Below the pieces are notes generated by a model. That model saw only the letters and a program-made list of their open reading frames with translations. It had not been told where the DNA came from and searched no databases. DNA of 64,000 nucleotides, from NCBI GenBank assembly GCA_963680875.1, contig OY804578.1, positions 99,477,689 to 99,541,688 on the forward strand, written 5' to 3'. Positions 12,001 to 26,611 of the stretch are shown here, piece by piece (the first letter of the stretch is position 1; each line of letters opens with the position of its first letter). The translations under genes were made by a program, and so were the position numbers. The DNA comes from Bathymodiolus brooksi. Its lineage: Eukaryota > Mollusca > Bivalvia > Mytilida > Modiolidae.

Positions 12001-15000
12001 CGTTTTTTATGCCGATCGGAAATCCAAGATGGCCGCCACGCAGGACATAGATTAACATTGGACCCTATGGGAAAATATTCAAATGCCTTCTACTCAGAAA
12101 CTACAAATATGATTAAAGCCAAACTGTACATGAATGTTCATTAGATGGTCCTCTACAAACTTTACGTTTTTTGTTCTGGTATGAAATTCAAAATGGCGGC
12201 TACGGCAGGACTTAGTTTAACATTGGACCCTATGGGAAAAATGTTTCAAAATGCTTCTTCTCTGAAACCACTTGGACAGTTGAAACCAAACTGCCCAGGA
12301 ATGATCATTGGAAGGTCCTCTACAAATTTTCTGCTTTTTTATGCCGATCGGAAATCCAAGATGGCCGCCACCGCAGGACAGATTAACATTGGACCCTATG
12401 GGAAAATATTCAAATGCCTTCTACTCAGAAACTACAAATATGATTAAAGCCAAACTGTACATGAATGTTCATTAGATGGTCCTCTACAAACTTTACGTTT
12501 TTTGTTCTGGTATGAAATTCAAAATGGCGGCTACGGCAGGACTTAGTTTAACATTGGACCCTATGGGAAAAATGTTTCAAAACGCTTCTTCTCTGAAACC
12601 ACTTGGATAATTGAAACCAAACTGCCTAGGAATGATCATTGGAAGGTCCTCTACAAATTTTATGTTTTTTATGCCGATCGGAAATCCAAGATGGCCACCA
12701 CCGCAATACATAGATTAACATTGGACCCTATGGGAAAATGTTCAAATGCCTTCTTCTCAGAAACTACAAATATGATTAAAGCCAAACTGTACAAGAATGT
12801 TCATTAGATGGTCCTCTACAAACTTTACGTTTTTTGTTCTGGTATGAAATTCAAAATGGCGGCTACGGCAGGACTTAGTTTAACATTGGACCCTATGGGG
12901 AAAATGTTTCAAAATGCTTCTTCTCTGAAACCACTTGGACAGTTGAAACTAAACTGCCCAGGAATGATCATTGGAAGGTCCTCTACAAATTTTCTGTTTT
13001 TTATGTTGGTCGGAAATCCAAGATGGCCGCCATCGCAGGACATAGATTAACATTGGACCCTATGGGAAAATGTTCAAATGCCTTCTTCTCAGAAACTACA
13101 AATATGATTAAAGCCAAACTGTACATGAATGTTCATTGGATGGTCCTCTACAATCGTAAGGTTTTTTGTTCCGATATGAAATTCAAAATGGCGGCTACGG
13201 CAGGACTTAGTTTAACATTGGACCCTATGGGAAAAATGTTTCAAAATGCTTCTTCTCTGAAACCACTTGGACAGTTGAAACCAAACTGCCCAGGAATGAT
13301 CATTGGAAGGTCCTCTACAAATTTTATGTTTTTTATGCCAGTCGGAAATCCAAGATGGCCGCCACCGCAGGACATAGATTAACATTGGACCCTATGGGAA
13401 AATGTTCAAATGCCTTCTTCTCAGAAACTACAAATATTATTAAAGCCAAACTGTACATGAATGTTCATTGGATGGTCCTCTACAATCTTAAGGTTTTTTG
13501 TTCCGATATGAAATTCAAAATGGCGGCTACGGCAGGACTTAGTTTAACATTGGACCCTATGGGAAAAATGTTTCAAAATGCTTCTTCTCTGAAACCACTT
13601 GGACAGTTGAAACCAAACTGCCCAGGAATGATCATTGGAAGGTCCTCTACAAATTTTCTGTTTTTTATGCCGGTCGGAAATCCAAGATGGCCGCCACCGC
13701 AGGACATAGATTAACATTGGACCCTATGGGAAAATATTCAAATGCCTTCTACTCAGAAACTACAAATATGATTAAAGCCAAACTGTACATGAATGTCCAT
13801 TAGATGGTCCTCTACAAACTTTACGTTTTTTGTTCCGGTACGAAATTCAAAATGGCGGCTACGGCAGGACTTAGTTTAACATTGAACCCTATGGGAAAAA
13901 TGTTTCAAAACGCTTCTTCTCTGAAACCACTTGGATAATTGAAACCAAACTGCCTAGGAATGATCATTGGAAGGTCCTCTAGAAATTTTATGTTTTTTAT
14001 GCCGATCGGAAATCCAAGATGGCCGCCACCGCAATACATAGATTAACATTGGACCCTATGGGAAAATGTTCAAATGCCTTCTTCTCAGAAACTACAAATA
14101 TTATTAAAGCCAAACTGTACATGAATGTTCATTGGATGGTCCTCTACAATCTTAAGGTTTTTTGTTCCGATATGAAATTCAAAATGGCGGCTACGGCAGA
14201 ACTTAGTTTAACATTGGACCCTATGGGGAAAATGTTTCAAAATGCTTCTTCTCTGAAACCACTTGGACAGTTGAAACCAAACTGCCCAGGAATGATCATT
14301 GGAAGGTCCTCTACAAATTTTCCGTTTTTTATGCCGATCGGAAATCCAAGATGGCCGCCACGCAGGACATAGATTAACATTGGACCCTATGGGAAAATAT
14401 TCAAATGCCTTCTACTCAGAAACTACAAATATGATTAAAGCCAAACTGTACATGAATGTTCATTAGATGGTCCTCTACAAACTTTACGTTTTTTGTTCTG
14501 GTATGAAATTCAAAATGGCGGCTACGGCAGGACTTAGTTTAACATTGGACCCTATGGGAAAAATGTTTCAAAATGCTTCTTCTCTGAAACCACTTGGACA
14601 GTTGAAACCAAACTGCCCAGGAATGATCATTGGAAGGTCCTCTACAAATTTTCTGCTTTTTTATGCCGATCGGAAATCCAAGATGGCCGCCACCGCAGGA
14701 CAGATTAACATTGGACCCTATGGGAAAATATTCAAATGCCTTCTACTCAGAAACTACAAATATGATTAAAGCCAAACTGTACATGAATGTTCATTAGATG
14801 GTCCTCTACAAACTTTACGTTTTTTGTTCTGGTATGAAATTCAAAATGGCGGCTACGGCAGGACTTAGTTTAACATTGGACCCTATGGGAAAAATGTTTC
14901 AAAACGCTTCTTCTCTGAAACCACTTGGATAATTGAAACCAAACTGCCTAGGAATGATCATTGGAAGGTCCTCTACAAATTTTATGTTTTTTATGCCGAT

Positions 15001-18000
15001 CGGAAATCCAAGATGGCCACCACCGCAATACATAGATTAACATTGGACCCTATGGGAAAATGTTCAAATGCCTTCTTCTCAGAAACTACAAATATGATTA
15101 AAGCCAAACTGTACAAGAATGTTCATTAGATGGTCCTCTACAAACTTTACGTTTTTTGTTCTGGTATGAAATTCAAAATGGCGGCTACGGCAGGACTTAG
15201 TTTAACATTGGACCCTATGGGGAAAATGTTTCAAAATGCTTCTTCTCTGAAACCACTTGGACAGTTGAAACTAAACTGCCCAGGAATGATCATTGGAAGG
15301 TCCTCTACAAATTTTCTGTTTTTTATGTTGGTCGGAAATCCAAGATGGCCGCCATCGCAGGACATAGATTAACATTGGACCCTATGGGAAAATGTTCAAA
15401 TGCCTTCTTCTCAGAAACTACAAATATGATTAAAGCCAAACTGTACATGAATGTTCATTGGATGGTCCTCTACAATCGTAAGGTTTTTTGTTCGGATATG
15501 AAATTCAAAATGGCGGCTACGGCAGGACTTAGTTTAACATTGGACCCTATGGGAAAAATGTTTCAAAATGCTTCTTCTCTGAAACCACTTGGACAGTTGA
15601 AACCAAACTGCCCAGGAATGATCATTGGAAGGTCCTCTACAAATTTTATGTTTTTTATGCCAGTCGGAAATCCAAGATGGCCGCCACCGCAGGACATAGA
15701 TTAACAATGGACCCTATGGGAAAATGTTCAAATGCCTTCTTCTCAGAAACTACAAATATTATTAAAGCCAAACTGTACATGAATGTTCATTGGATGGTCC
15801 TCTACAATCTTAAGGTTTTTTGTTCCGATATGAAATTCAAAATGGCGGCTACGGCAGGACTTAGTTTAACATTGGACCCTATGGGAAAAATGTTTCAAAA
15901 TGCTTCTTCTCTGAAACCACTTGGACAGTTGAAACCAAACTGCCCAGGAATGATCATTGGAAGGTCCTCTACAAATTTTCTGTTTTTTATGCCGGTCGGA
16001 AATCCAAGATGGCCGCCACCGCAGGACATAGATTAACATTGGACCCTATGGGAAAATATTCAAATGCCTTCTACTCAGAAACTACAAATATGATTAAAGC
16101 CAAACTGTACATGAATGTTCATTCGATGGTCCTCTACAAACTTTACGTTTTTTGTTCCGGTATGAAATTCAAAATGGCGGCTACGGCAGGACTTAGTTTA
16201 ACATTGAACCCTATGGGAAAAATGTTTCAAAACGCTTCTTCTCTGAAACCACTTGGATAATTGAAACCAAACTGCCTAGGAATGATCATTGGAAGGTCCT
16301 CTAGAAATTTTATGTTTTTTATGCCGATCGGAAATCCAAGATGGCCGCCACCGCAATACATAGATTAACATTGGACCCTATGGGAAAATGTTCAAATGCC
16401 TTCTTCTCAGAAACTACAAATATTATTAAAGCCAAACTGTACATGAATGTTCATTGGATGGTCCTCTACAATCTTAAGGTTTTTTGTTCCGATATGAAAT
16501 TCAAAATGGCGGCTACGGCAGAACTTAGTTTAACATTGGACCCTATGGGGAAAATGTTTCAAAATGCTTCTTCTCTGAAACCACTTGGACAGTTGAAACC
16601 AAACTGCCCAGGAATGATCATTGGAAGGTCCTCTACAAATTTTCCGTTTTTTATGCCGATCGGAAATCCAAGATGGCCGCCACGCAGGACATAGATTAAC
16701 ATTGGACCCTATGGGAAAATATTCAAATGCCTTCTACTCAGAAACTACAAATATGATTAAAGCCAAACTGTACATGAATGTTCATTAGATGGTCCTCTAC
16801 AAACTTTACGTTTTTTGTTCTGGTATGAAATTCAAAATGGCGGCTACGGCAGGACTTAGTTTAACATTGGACCCTATGGGAAAAATGTTTCAAAATGCTT
16901 CTTCTCTGAAACCACTTGGACAGTTGAAACCAAACTGCCCAGGAATGATCATTGGAAGGTCCTCTACAAATTTTCTGCTTTTTTATGCCGATCGGAAATC
17001 CAAGATGGCCGCCACCGCAGGACAGATTAACATTGGACCCTATGGGAAAATATTCAAATGCCTTCTACTCAGAAACTACAAATATGATTAAAGCCAAACT
17101 GTACATGAATGTTCATTAGATGGTCCTCTACAAACTTTACGTTTTTTGTTCTGGTATGAAATTCAAAATGGCGGCTACGGCAGGACTTAGTTTAACATTG
17201 GACCCTATGGGAAAAATGTTTCAAAACGCTTCTTCTCTGAAACCACTTGGATAATTGAAACCAAACTGCCTAGGAATGATCATTGGAAGGTCCTCTACAA
17301 ATTTTCTGTTTTTTATGCCGGTCGGAAATCCAAGATGGCCGCCACCGCAGGACATAGATTAACATTGGACCCTATGGGGAAATATTCAAATGCCTTCTAC
17401 TCAGAAACTACAAATATGATTAAAGCCAAACTGTACATGAATGTTCATTAGATGGTCCTCTACAAACTTTACGTTTTTTGTTCCGGTATGAAATTCAAAA
17501 TGGCGGCTACGGCAGGACTTAGTTTAACATTGAACCCTATGGGAAAAATGTTTCAAAACGCTTCTTCTCTGAAACCACTTGGATAATTGAAACCAAACTG
17601 CCTAGGAATGATCATTGGAAGGTCCTCTAGAAATTTATGTTTTTTATGCCGATCGGAAATCCAAGATGGCCGCCACCGCAATACATAGATTAACATTGGA
17701 CCCTATGGGAAAATGTTCAAATGCCTTCTTCTCAGAAACTACAAATATTATTAAAGCCAAACTGTACATGAATGTTCATTGGATGGTCCTCTACAATCTT
17801 AAGGTTTTTTGTTCCGATATGAAATTCAAAATGGCGGCTACGGCAGAACTTAGTTTAACATTGGACCCTATGGGGAAAATGTTTCAAAATGCTTCTTCTC
17901 TGAAACCACTTGGACAGTTGAAACCAAACTGCCCAGGAATGATCATTGGAAGGTCCTCTACAAATTTTCCGTTTTTTATGCCGATCGGAAATCCAAGATG

Positions 18001-21000
18001 GCCGCCACGCAGGACATAGATTAACATTGGACCCTATGGGAAAATATTCAAATGCCTTCTACTCAGAAACTACAAATATGATTAAAGCCAAACTGTACAT
18101 GAATGTTCATTAGATGGTCCTCTACAAACTTTACGTTTTTTGTTCTGGTATGAAATTCAAAATGGCGGCTACGGCAGGACTTAGTTTAACATTGGACCCT
18201 ATGGGAAAAATGTTTCAAAACGCTTCTTCTCTGAAACCACTTGGATAATTGAAACCAAACTGCCTAGGAATGATCATTGGAAGGTCCTCTACAAATTTTC
18301 TGTTTTTTATGCCGGTCGGAAATCCAAGATGGCCGCCACCGCAGGACATAGATTAACATTGGACCCTATGGGGAAATATTCAAATGCCTTCTACTCAGAA
18401 ACTACAAATATGATTAAAGCCAAACTGTACATGAATGTTCATTAGATGGTCCTCTACAAACTTTACGTTTTTTGTTCCGGTATGAAATTCAAAATGGCGG
18501 CTACGGCAGGACTTAGTTTAACATTGAACCCTATGGGAAAAATGTTTCAAAACGCTTCTTCTCTGAAACCACTTGGATAATTGAAACCAAACTGCCTAGG
18601 AATGATCATTGGAAGGTCCTCTAGAAATTTATGTTTTTTATGCCGATCGGAAATCCAAGATGGCCGCCACCGCAATACATAGATTAACATTGGACCCTAT
18701 GGGAAAATGTTCAAATGCCTTCTTCTCAGAAACTACAAATATTATTAAAGCCAAACTGTACATGAATGTTCATTGGATGGTCCTCTACAATCTTAAGGTT
18801 TTTTGTTCCGATATGAAATTCAAAATGGCGGCTACGGCAGAACTTAGTTTAACATTGGACCCTATGGGGAAAATGTTTCAAAATGCTTCTTCTCTGAAAC
18901 CACTTGGACAGTTGAAACCAAACTGCCCAGGAATGATCATTGGAAGGTCCTCTACAAATTTTCCGTTTTTTATGCCGATCGGAAATCCAAGATGGCCGCC
19001 ACGCAGGACATAGATTAACATTGGACCCTATGGGAAAATATTCAAATGCCTTCTACTCAGAAACTACAAATATGATTAAAGCCAAACTGTACATGAATGT
19101 TCATTAGATGGTCCTCTACAAACTTTACGTTTTTTGTTCTGGTATGAAATTCAAAATGGCGGCTACGGCAGGACTTAGTTTAACATTGGACCCTATGGGA
19201 AAAATGTTTCAAAATGCTTCTTCTCTGAAACCACTTGGACAGTTGAAACCAAACTGCCCAGGAATGATCATTGGAAGGTCCTCTACAAATTTTCTGCTTT
19301 TTTATGCCGATCGGAAATCCAAGATGGCCGCCACCGCAGGACAGATTAACATTGGACCCTATGGGAAAATATTCAAATGCCTTCTACTCAGAAACTACAA
19401 ATATGATTAAAGCCAAACTGTACATGAATGTTCATTAGATGGTCCTCTACAAACTTTACGTTTTTTGTTCTGGTATGAAATTCAAAATGGCGGCTACGGC
19501 AGGACTTAGTTTAACATTGGACCCTATGGGAAAAATGTTTCAAAACGCTTCTTCTCTGAAACCACTTGGATAATTGAAACCAAACTGCCTAGGAATGATC
19601 ATTGGAAGGTCCTCTACAAATTTTATGTTTTTTATGCCGATCGGAAATCCAAGATGGCCACCACCGCAATACATAGATTAACATTGGACCCTATGGGAAA
19701 ATGTTCAAATGCCTTCTTCTCAGAAACTACAAATATGATTAAAGCCAAACTGTACAAGAATGTTCATTAGATGGTCCTCTACAAACTTTACGTTTTTTGT
19801 TCTGGTATGAAATTCAAAATGGCGGCTACGGCAGGACTTAGTTTAACATTGGACCCTATGGGGAAAATGTTTCAAAATGCTTCTTCTCTGAAACCACTTG
19901 GACAGTTGAAACTAAACTGCCCAGGAATGATCATTGGAAGGTCCTCTACAAATTTTCTGTTTTTTATGTTGGTCGGAAATCCAAGATGGCCGCCATCGCA
20001 GGACATAGATTAACATTGGACCCTATGGGAAAATGTTCAAATGCCTTCTTCTCAGAAACTACAAATATGATTAAAGCCAAACTGTACATGAATGTTCATT
20101 GGATGGTCCTCTACAATCGTAAGGTTTTTTGTTCCGATATGAAATTCAAAATGGCGGCTACGGCAGGACTTAGTTTAACATTGGACCCTATGGGAAAAAT
20201 GTTTCAAAATGCTTCTTCTCTGAAACCACTTGGACAGTTGAAACCAAACTGCCCAGGAATGATCATTGGAAGGTCCTCTACAAATTTTATGTTTTTTATG
20301 CCAGTCGGAAATCCAAGATGGCCGCCACCGCAGGACATAGATTAACATTGGACCCTATGGGAAAATGTTCAAATGCCTTCTTCTCAGAAACTACAAATAT
20401 TATTAAAGCCAAACTGTACATGAATGTTCATTGGATGGTCCTCTACAATCTTAAGGTTTTTTGTTCCGATATGAAATTCAAAATGGCGGCTACGGCAGGA
20501 CTTAGTTTAACATTGGACCCTATGGGAAAAATGTTTCAAAATGCTTCTTCTCTGAAACCACTTGGACAGTTGAAACCAAACTGCCCAGGAATGATCATTG
20601 GAAGGTCCTCTACAAATTTTCTGTTTTTTATGCCGGTCGGAAATCCAAGATGGCCGCCACCGCAGGACATAGATTAACATTGGACCCTATGGGAAAATAT
20701 TCAAATGCCTTCTACTCAGAAACTACAAATATGATTAAAGCCAAACTGTACATGAATGTTCATTAGATGGTCCTCTACAAACTTTACGTTTTTTGTTCCG
20801 GTACGAAATTCAAAATGGCGGCTACGGCAGGACTTAGTTTAACATTGAACCCTATGGGAAAAATGTTTCAAAACGCTTCTTCTCTGAAACCACTTGGATA
20901 ATTGAAACCAAACTGCCTAGGAATGATCATTGGAAGGTCCTCTAGAAATTTTATGTTTTTTATGCCGATCGGAAATCCAAGATGGCCGCCACCGCAATAC

Positions 21001-24000
21001 ATAGATTAACATTGGACCCTATGGGAAAATGTTCAAATGCCTTCTTCTCAGAAACTACAAATATTATTAAAGCCAAACTGTACATGAATGTTCATTGGAT
21101 GGTCCTCTACAATCTTAAGGTTTTTTGTTCCGATATGAAATTCAAAATGGCGGCTACGGCAGAACTTAGTTTAACATTGGACCCTATGGGGAAAATGTTT
21201 CAAAATGCTTCTTCTCTGAAACCACTTGGACAGTTGAAACCAAACTGCCCAGGAATGATCATTGGAAGGTTCTCTACAAATTTTCCGTTTTTTATGCCGA
21301 TCGGAAATCCAAGATGGCCGCCACGCAGGACATAGATTAACATTGGACCCTATGGGAAAATATTCAAATGCCTTCTACTCAGAAACTACAAATATGATTA
21401 AAGCCAAACTGTACATGAATGTTCATTAGATGGTCCTCTACAAACTTTACGTTTTTTGTTCTGGTATGAAATTCAAAATGGCGGCTACGGCAGGACTTAG
21501 TTTAACATTGGACCCTATGGGAAAAATGTTTCAAAATGCTTCTTCTCTGAAACCACTTGGACAGTTGAAACCAAACTGCCCAGGAATGATCATTGGAAGG
21601 TCCTCTACAAATTTAAGGTTTTTTATGCCGGTCGGAAATCCAAGATGGCCGCCACCGCAGGACATAGATTAACATTGGACCCTATGGGAAAATATTCAAA
21701 TGCCTTCTACTCAGAAACTACAAATATGATTAAAGCCAAACTGTACATGAATGTTCATTCGATGGTCCTCTACAAACTTTACGTTTTTTGTTCTGGTATG
21801 AAATTCAAAATGGCGGCTACGGCAGGACTTAGTTTAACATTGGACCCTATGGGAAAAATGTTTCAAAACGCTTCTTCTCTGAAACCACTTGGATAATTGA
21901 AACCAAACTGCCTAGGAATGATCATTGGAAGGTCCTCTACAAATTTTATGTTTTTTATGCCAATCGGAAATCCAAGATGGCCACCACCGCAATACATAGA
22001 TTAACATTGGACCCTATGGGAAAATGTTCAAATGCCTTCTTCTCAGAAACTACAAATATGATTAAAGCCAAACTGTACATGAATGTTCATTTGATGGTCC
22101 TCTACAATCTTAAGGTTTTTTGTTCCGATATGAAATTCAAAATGGCGGCTACGGCAGGACTTAATTTAACATTGGACCCTATGGGAAAAATGTTTCAAAA
22201 TGCTTCTTCTCTGAAACCACTTGGACAGTTGAAACCAAACTGCCCAGGAATGATCATTGGAAGGTCCTCTACAAATTTTCTGCTTTTTTATGCCGATCGG
22301 AAATCCAAGATGGCCGCCACCGCAGGACATAGATTAACATTGGACCCTATGGGAAAATATTCAAATGCCTTCTACTCAGAAACTACAAATATGATTAAAG
22401 CCAAACTGTACATGAATGTTCATTAGATGGTCCTCTACAAACTTTACGTTTTTTGTTCTGGTATGAAATTCAAAATGGCGGCTACGGCAGGACTTAGTTT
22501 AACATTGGACCCTATGGGAAAAATGTTTCAAAACGCTTCTTCTCTGAAACCACTTGGATAATTGAAACCAAACTGCCTAGGAATGATCATTGGAAGGTCC
22601 TCTACAAATTTTATGTTTTTTATGCCGATCGGAAATCCAAGATGGCCACCACCGCAATACATAGATTAACATTGGACCCTATGGGAAAATGTTCAAATGC
22701 CTTCTTCTCAGAAACTACAAATATGATTAAAGCCAAACTGTACATGAATGTTCATTAGATGGTCCTCTACAAACTTTACGTTTTTTGTTCTGGTATGAAA
22801 TTCAAAATGGCGGCTACGGCAGGACTTAGTTTAACATTGGACCCTATGGGGAAAATGTTTCAAAATGCTTCTTCTCTGAAACCACTTGGACAGTTGAAAC
22901 TAAACTGCCCAGGAATGATCATTGGAAGGTCCTCTACAAATTTTCTGTTTTTTATGTTGGTCGGAAATCCAAGATGGCCGCCACCGCAGGACATAGATTA
23001 ACATTGGACCCTATGGGAAAATATTCAAATGCCTTCTACTCAGAAACTACAAATATGATTAAAGCCAAACTGTACATGAATGTTCATTGGATGATTCTCT
23101 ACAAACAATACGTTTTTTGTTCCGATATGAAATTCAAAATGGCGGCTACGGCAGGACTTAGTTTAACATTGGACCCTATGGGAAAAATGTTTCAAAATGC
23201 TTCTTCTCTGAAACCACTTGGACAGTTGAAACCAAACTGCCCAGGAATGATCATTGGAAGGTCCTCTACAAAGTTTATGTTTTTTATGCCGGTCGGAAAT
23301 CCAAGATGGCCACCACCGCAGGACATAGATTAACATTGGACCCTATGGGAAAATGTTCAAATGCCTTCTTCTCAGAAACTACAAATATGATTAAAGCCAA
23401 ACTGTACATGAATGTTCATTGGATGATCCTCTACAAACTTTGCGTTTTTTGTTCCGATATAAAATTCAAAATGGCGGCTACGGCAGGACTTAGTTTAACA
23501 TTGGACCCTATGGGAAAAATGTTTCAAAACGCTTCTTCTCTGAAACCACTTGGATAATTGAAACCAAACTGCCCAGGAATGATCATTGGAAGGTCCTCTA
23601 CAAGGTGTGTGTTTTTTATGCCGGTCGGAAATCCAAGATGGCCACCACCGCAGGACATAGATTAACATTGGACCCTATGGGAAAATGTTCAAATGCCTTC
23701 TTCTCAGAAACTACAAATATGATTAAAGCCAAACTGTACATGAATGTTCATTGGATGGTCCTCTACAAACTTTGCGTTTTTTGTTCCGATATAAAATTCA
23801 AAATGGCGGCTACGGCAGGACTTAGTTTAACATTGGACCCTATGGGAAAAATGTTTCAAAACGCTTCTTCTCTGAAACCACTTGGATAATTGAAACCAAA
23901 CTGCCCAGGAATGATCATTGGAAGGTCCTCTACAAGGTGTGTGTTTTTTATGCCGGTCGGAAATCCAAGATGGCCACCACCGCAGGACATAGATTAACAT

Positions 24001-26531
24001 TGGACCCTATGGGAAAATGTTCAAATGCCTTCTTCTCAGAAACTACAAATATGATTAAAGCCAAACTGTACATGAATGTTCATTGGATGGTCCTCTACAA
24101 ACTTTGCGTTTTTTGTTCCGATATAAAATTCAAAATGGCGGCTACGGCAGGACTTAGTTTAACATTGGACCCTATGGGAAAAATGTTTCAAAACGCTTCT
24201 TCTCTGAAACCACTTGGATAATTGAAACCAAACTGCCCAGGAATGATCATTGGAAGGTCCTCTACAAGGTGTGTGTTTTTTATGCCGATCGGAAATCCAA
24301 GATGGCCACCACCGCAGGACATAAATTAACATTGGACCCTATGGGAAAATATTCAAATGCCTTCTTCTCAGAAACTACAAATATGATTAAAGCCAAACTG
24401 TACATGAATGTTCATTGGATGGTCCTCTACAAACTTTGCGTTTTTTGTTCCGATATAAAATTCAAAATGGCGGCTACGGCAGGACTTAGTTTAACATTGG
24501 ACCCTATGGGAAAAATGTTTCAAAACGCTTCTTCTCTGAAACCACTTGGATAATTGAAACCAAACTGGCCAGGAATGATCATTGGAAGGTCCTCTACAAG
24601 GTGTGTGTTTTTTATGCCGGTCGGAAATCCAAGATGGCCACCACCGCAGGACATAGATTAACATTGGACCCTATGGGAAAATGTTCAAATGCCTTCTTCT
24701 CAGAAACTACAAATATGATTAAAGCCAAACTGTACATGAATGTTCATTGGATGGTCCTCTACAAATTTTGCGTTTTTTGTTCCGATATGAAATTCAAAAT
24801 GGCGGCTACGGCAGGACTTAGTTTAACATTGGACCCTATGGGAAAAATGTTTCAAAACGCTTCTTCTCTGAAACCACTTGGATAATTGAAACCAAACTGC
24901 CCAGGAATGATCATTGGAAGGTCCTCTACAAGGTGTGTGTTTTTTATGCCGATCGGAAATCCAAGATGGCCACCACCGCAGGACATAAATTAACATTGGA
25001 CCCTATGGGAAAATATTCAAATGCCTTCTTCTCAGAAACTACAAATATGATTAAAGCCAAACTGTACAAGAATGTTCATTGGATGGTCCTCTACTAACTG
25101 TACGTTTTTTGTTCCGATATGAAATTCAAAATGGCGGCTACGGCAGGACTTAGTTTAACATTGGACCCTATGGGGGAAATGTTTGAAAACGCTTCTTCTC
25201 TGAAACCACTAGAACAGTTGAAACCAAACTGCCCAGGAATGATCATTGGAAGGTCCTCTACAAATTTTATGTTTTTTATGCCGATCGGAAATCCAAGATG
25301 GCCGCCACCACAATACATAGATTAACATTGGACCCTATGGGAAAATGTTCAAATGCCTTCTTCTCAGAAACTACAAATATTATTAAAGCCAAACTGTACA
25401 TGAATGTTCATTGGATGGTCCTCTACAATCTTAAGGTTTTTTGTTCCGATATGAAATTCAAAATGGCGGCTACGGCAGGACTTAGTTTAACATTGGACCC
25501 TATGGGAAAAATGTTTCAAAACGCTTCTTCTCTGAAACCACTTGGACAATTGAATCCAAACTGCCCAGGAATGATCATTGGAAGGTCCTCTACAAAGTTT
25601 CTGTTTTTTTATGCCGATCGAAAATTCAAGATGGCCACCACCGCAGGACATAGATTAACATTGGACCCTATGGGAAATTGTTCAAATGCCTTCTTCTCAG
25701 AAACTACAAATATGATTAAAGCCAAACTGTCCATATGTGTGTACATTGGATGGTCCTCTACAAACTTTACGTTTTTTGTTCCGATATGAAATTCAAAATG
25801 GCGGCTACGGCAGGACTTAGTTTAACATTGGACCCTATGGGAAAAATGTTTCAAAACGCTTCTTCTCTGAAACCACTTGGATAATTGAAACCAAACTGCC
25901 CAGGAATGATCATTGGAAGGTCCTCTACAAGGTGTGTGTTTTTTATGCCGATCGGAAATCCAAGATGGCCACCACCGCAGGACATAGATTAACATTGGAC
26001 CCTATGGGAAAATGTTCAAATGCCTTCTTCTCAGAAACTACAAATATGATTAAAGCCAAACTGTGCATAAATGTTCATTGAATGGTCCTCTACAAAATAT
26101 ACGTTTTTTATTCTGATATGAAATTCAAAATGGCGGCTACGGCAGGACTTAGTTTAACATTGGACCCTATGGGAAAAATGTTTCAAAATGCTTCTTCTCT
26201 GAAACCACTTGGACAGTTGAAACCAAACTGCCCAGGAATGATCATTGGAAGGTCCTGTTTTTTATGCCGATCGGAAATCCAAGATGGCTGCCACCACAGG
26301 TCATAGTATTAACACAGAACCATATGGGGAAAATACAGAAATATATTCTTCTCTGAAGCTATTGCACTGATTGAACCTAAACTGTGCATCAATCATTGGA
26401 AGGTCCTTTACAAACTTTGTGTTTTTTATGTTGATCGTAATTCCAAGATGACGCAGGACATAGTTTTTACATAGGACCAATTGGTTTTTTTTATTACCAG
26501 GTGAACGATACAGGCTCTTGAGAGCCTCTGG
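9029..26531 (+). mobile_element. giant Helitron-like (pearl/HINE-type) element with amplified tandem core
   Basis: The 5' end is a hairpin: AGTTCAC(C)TGGACC, AAA loop, GGTCCA(T)GTGAACT (9028-9058). The 3' end is a hairpin AGGCTCT / AGAGCCT (26512-26527) followed by CTGG, fitting the hairpin-plus-CTRR terminus of Helitrons. Between them lies the tandem array. The flanks 8986-9029 and 26532-26611 form one continuous repeat at 2511-2640, so the whole 17.5 kb behaves as one insertion. No Rep/helicase gene is present. A small relative with only about five core units is at 44312-45301. Confidence 0.75.
9370..26300 (+). repeat. 332-bp dimeric satellite-like array (~51 dimers)
   Basis: The period is 332 bp, made of two related ~166-bp monomers. 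Monomer A carries CCAAGATGGCCGCCACCGCA and ATTCAAATGCC or GTTCAAATGCC. Monomer B carries TTCAAAATGGCGGCTACGGC and TTGGACAGTTGAAACC or TTGGATAATTGAAACC. Variant units recur in the same order at offsets of 994, 2322, 5969 and 6963 bp, showing higher-order duplication. Edge monomers (9100-9370 and 26300-26480) are the most diverged. Open frames of 80-163 codons recur once per dimer, but the period is not a multiple of three and I treat them as non-coding. Confidence 0.95.
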
Positions 26532-26611
26532 TTCTTTTGGCCATTGTGTTGTCTGTTCTTCTTCGATATACAGATTCTGATTGCTCCTTTGGTAGCTTCA
26601 AATTCTTCTTA

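Noticed and set aside
9376..26306. Recurrent 80-163-codon ORFs in the array as a repeat protein
   Set aside because: Period 332 is not divisible by three, frames shift each unit, stops recur at the same place, and no splice or domain evidence exists. They follow from near-identical units.
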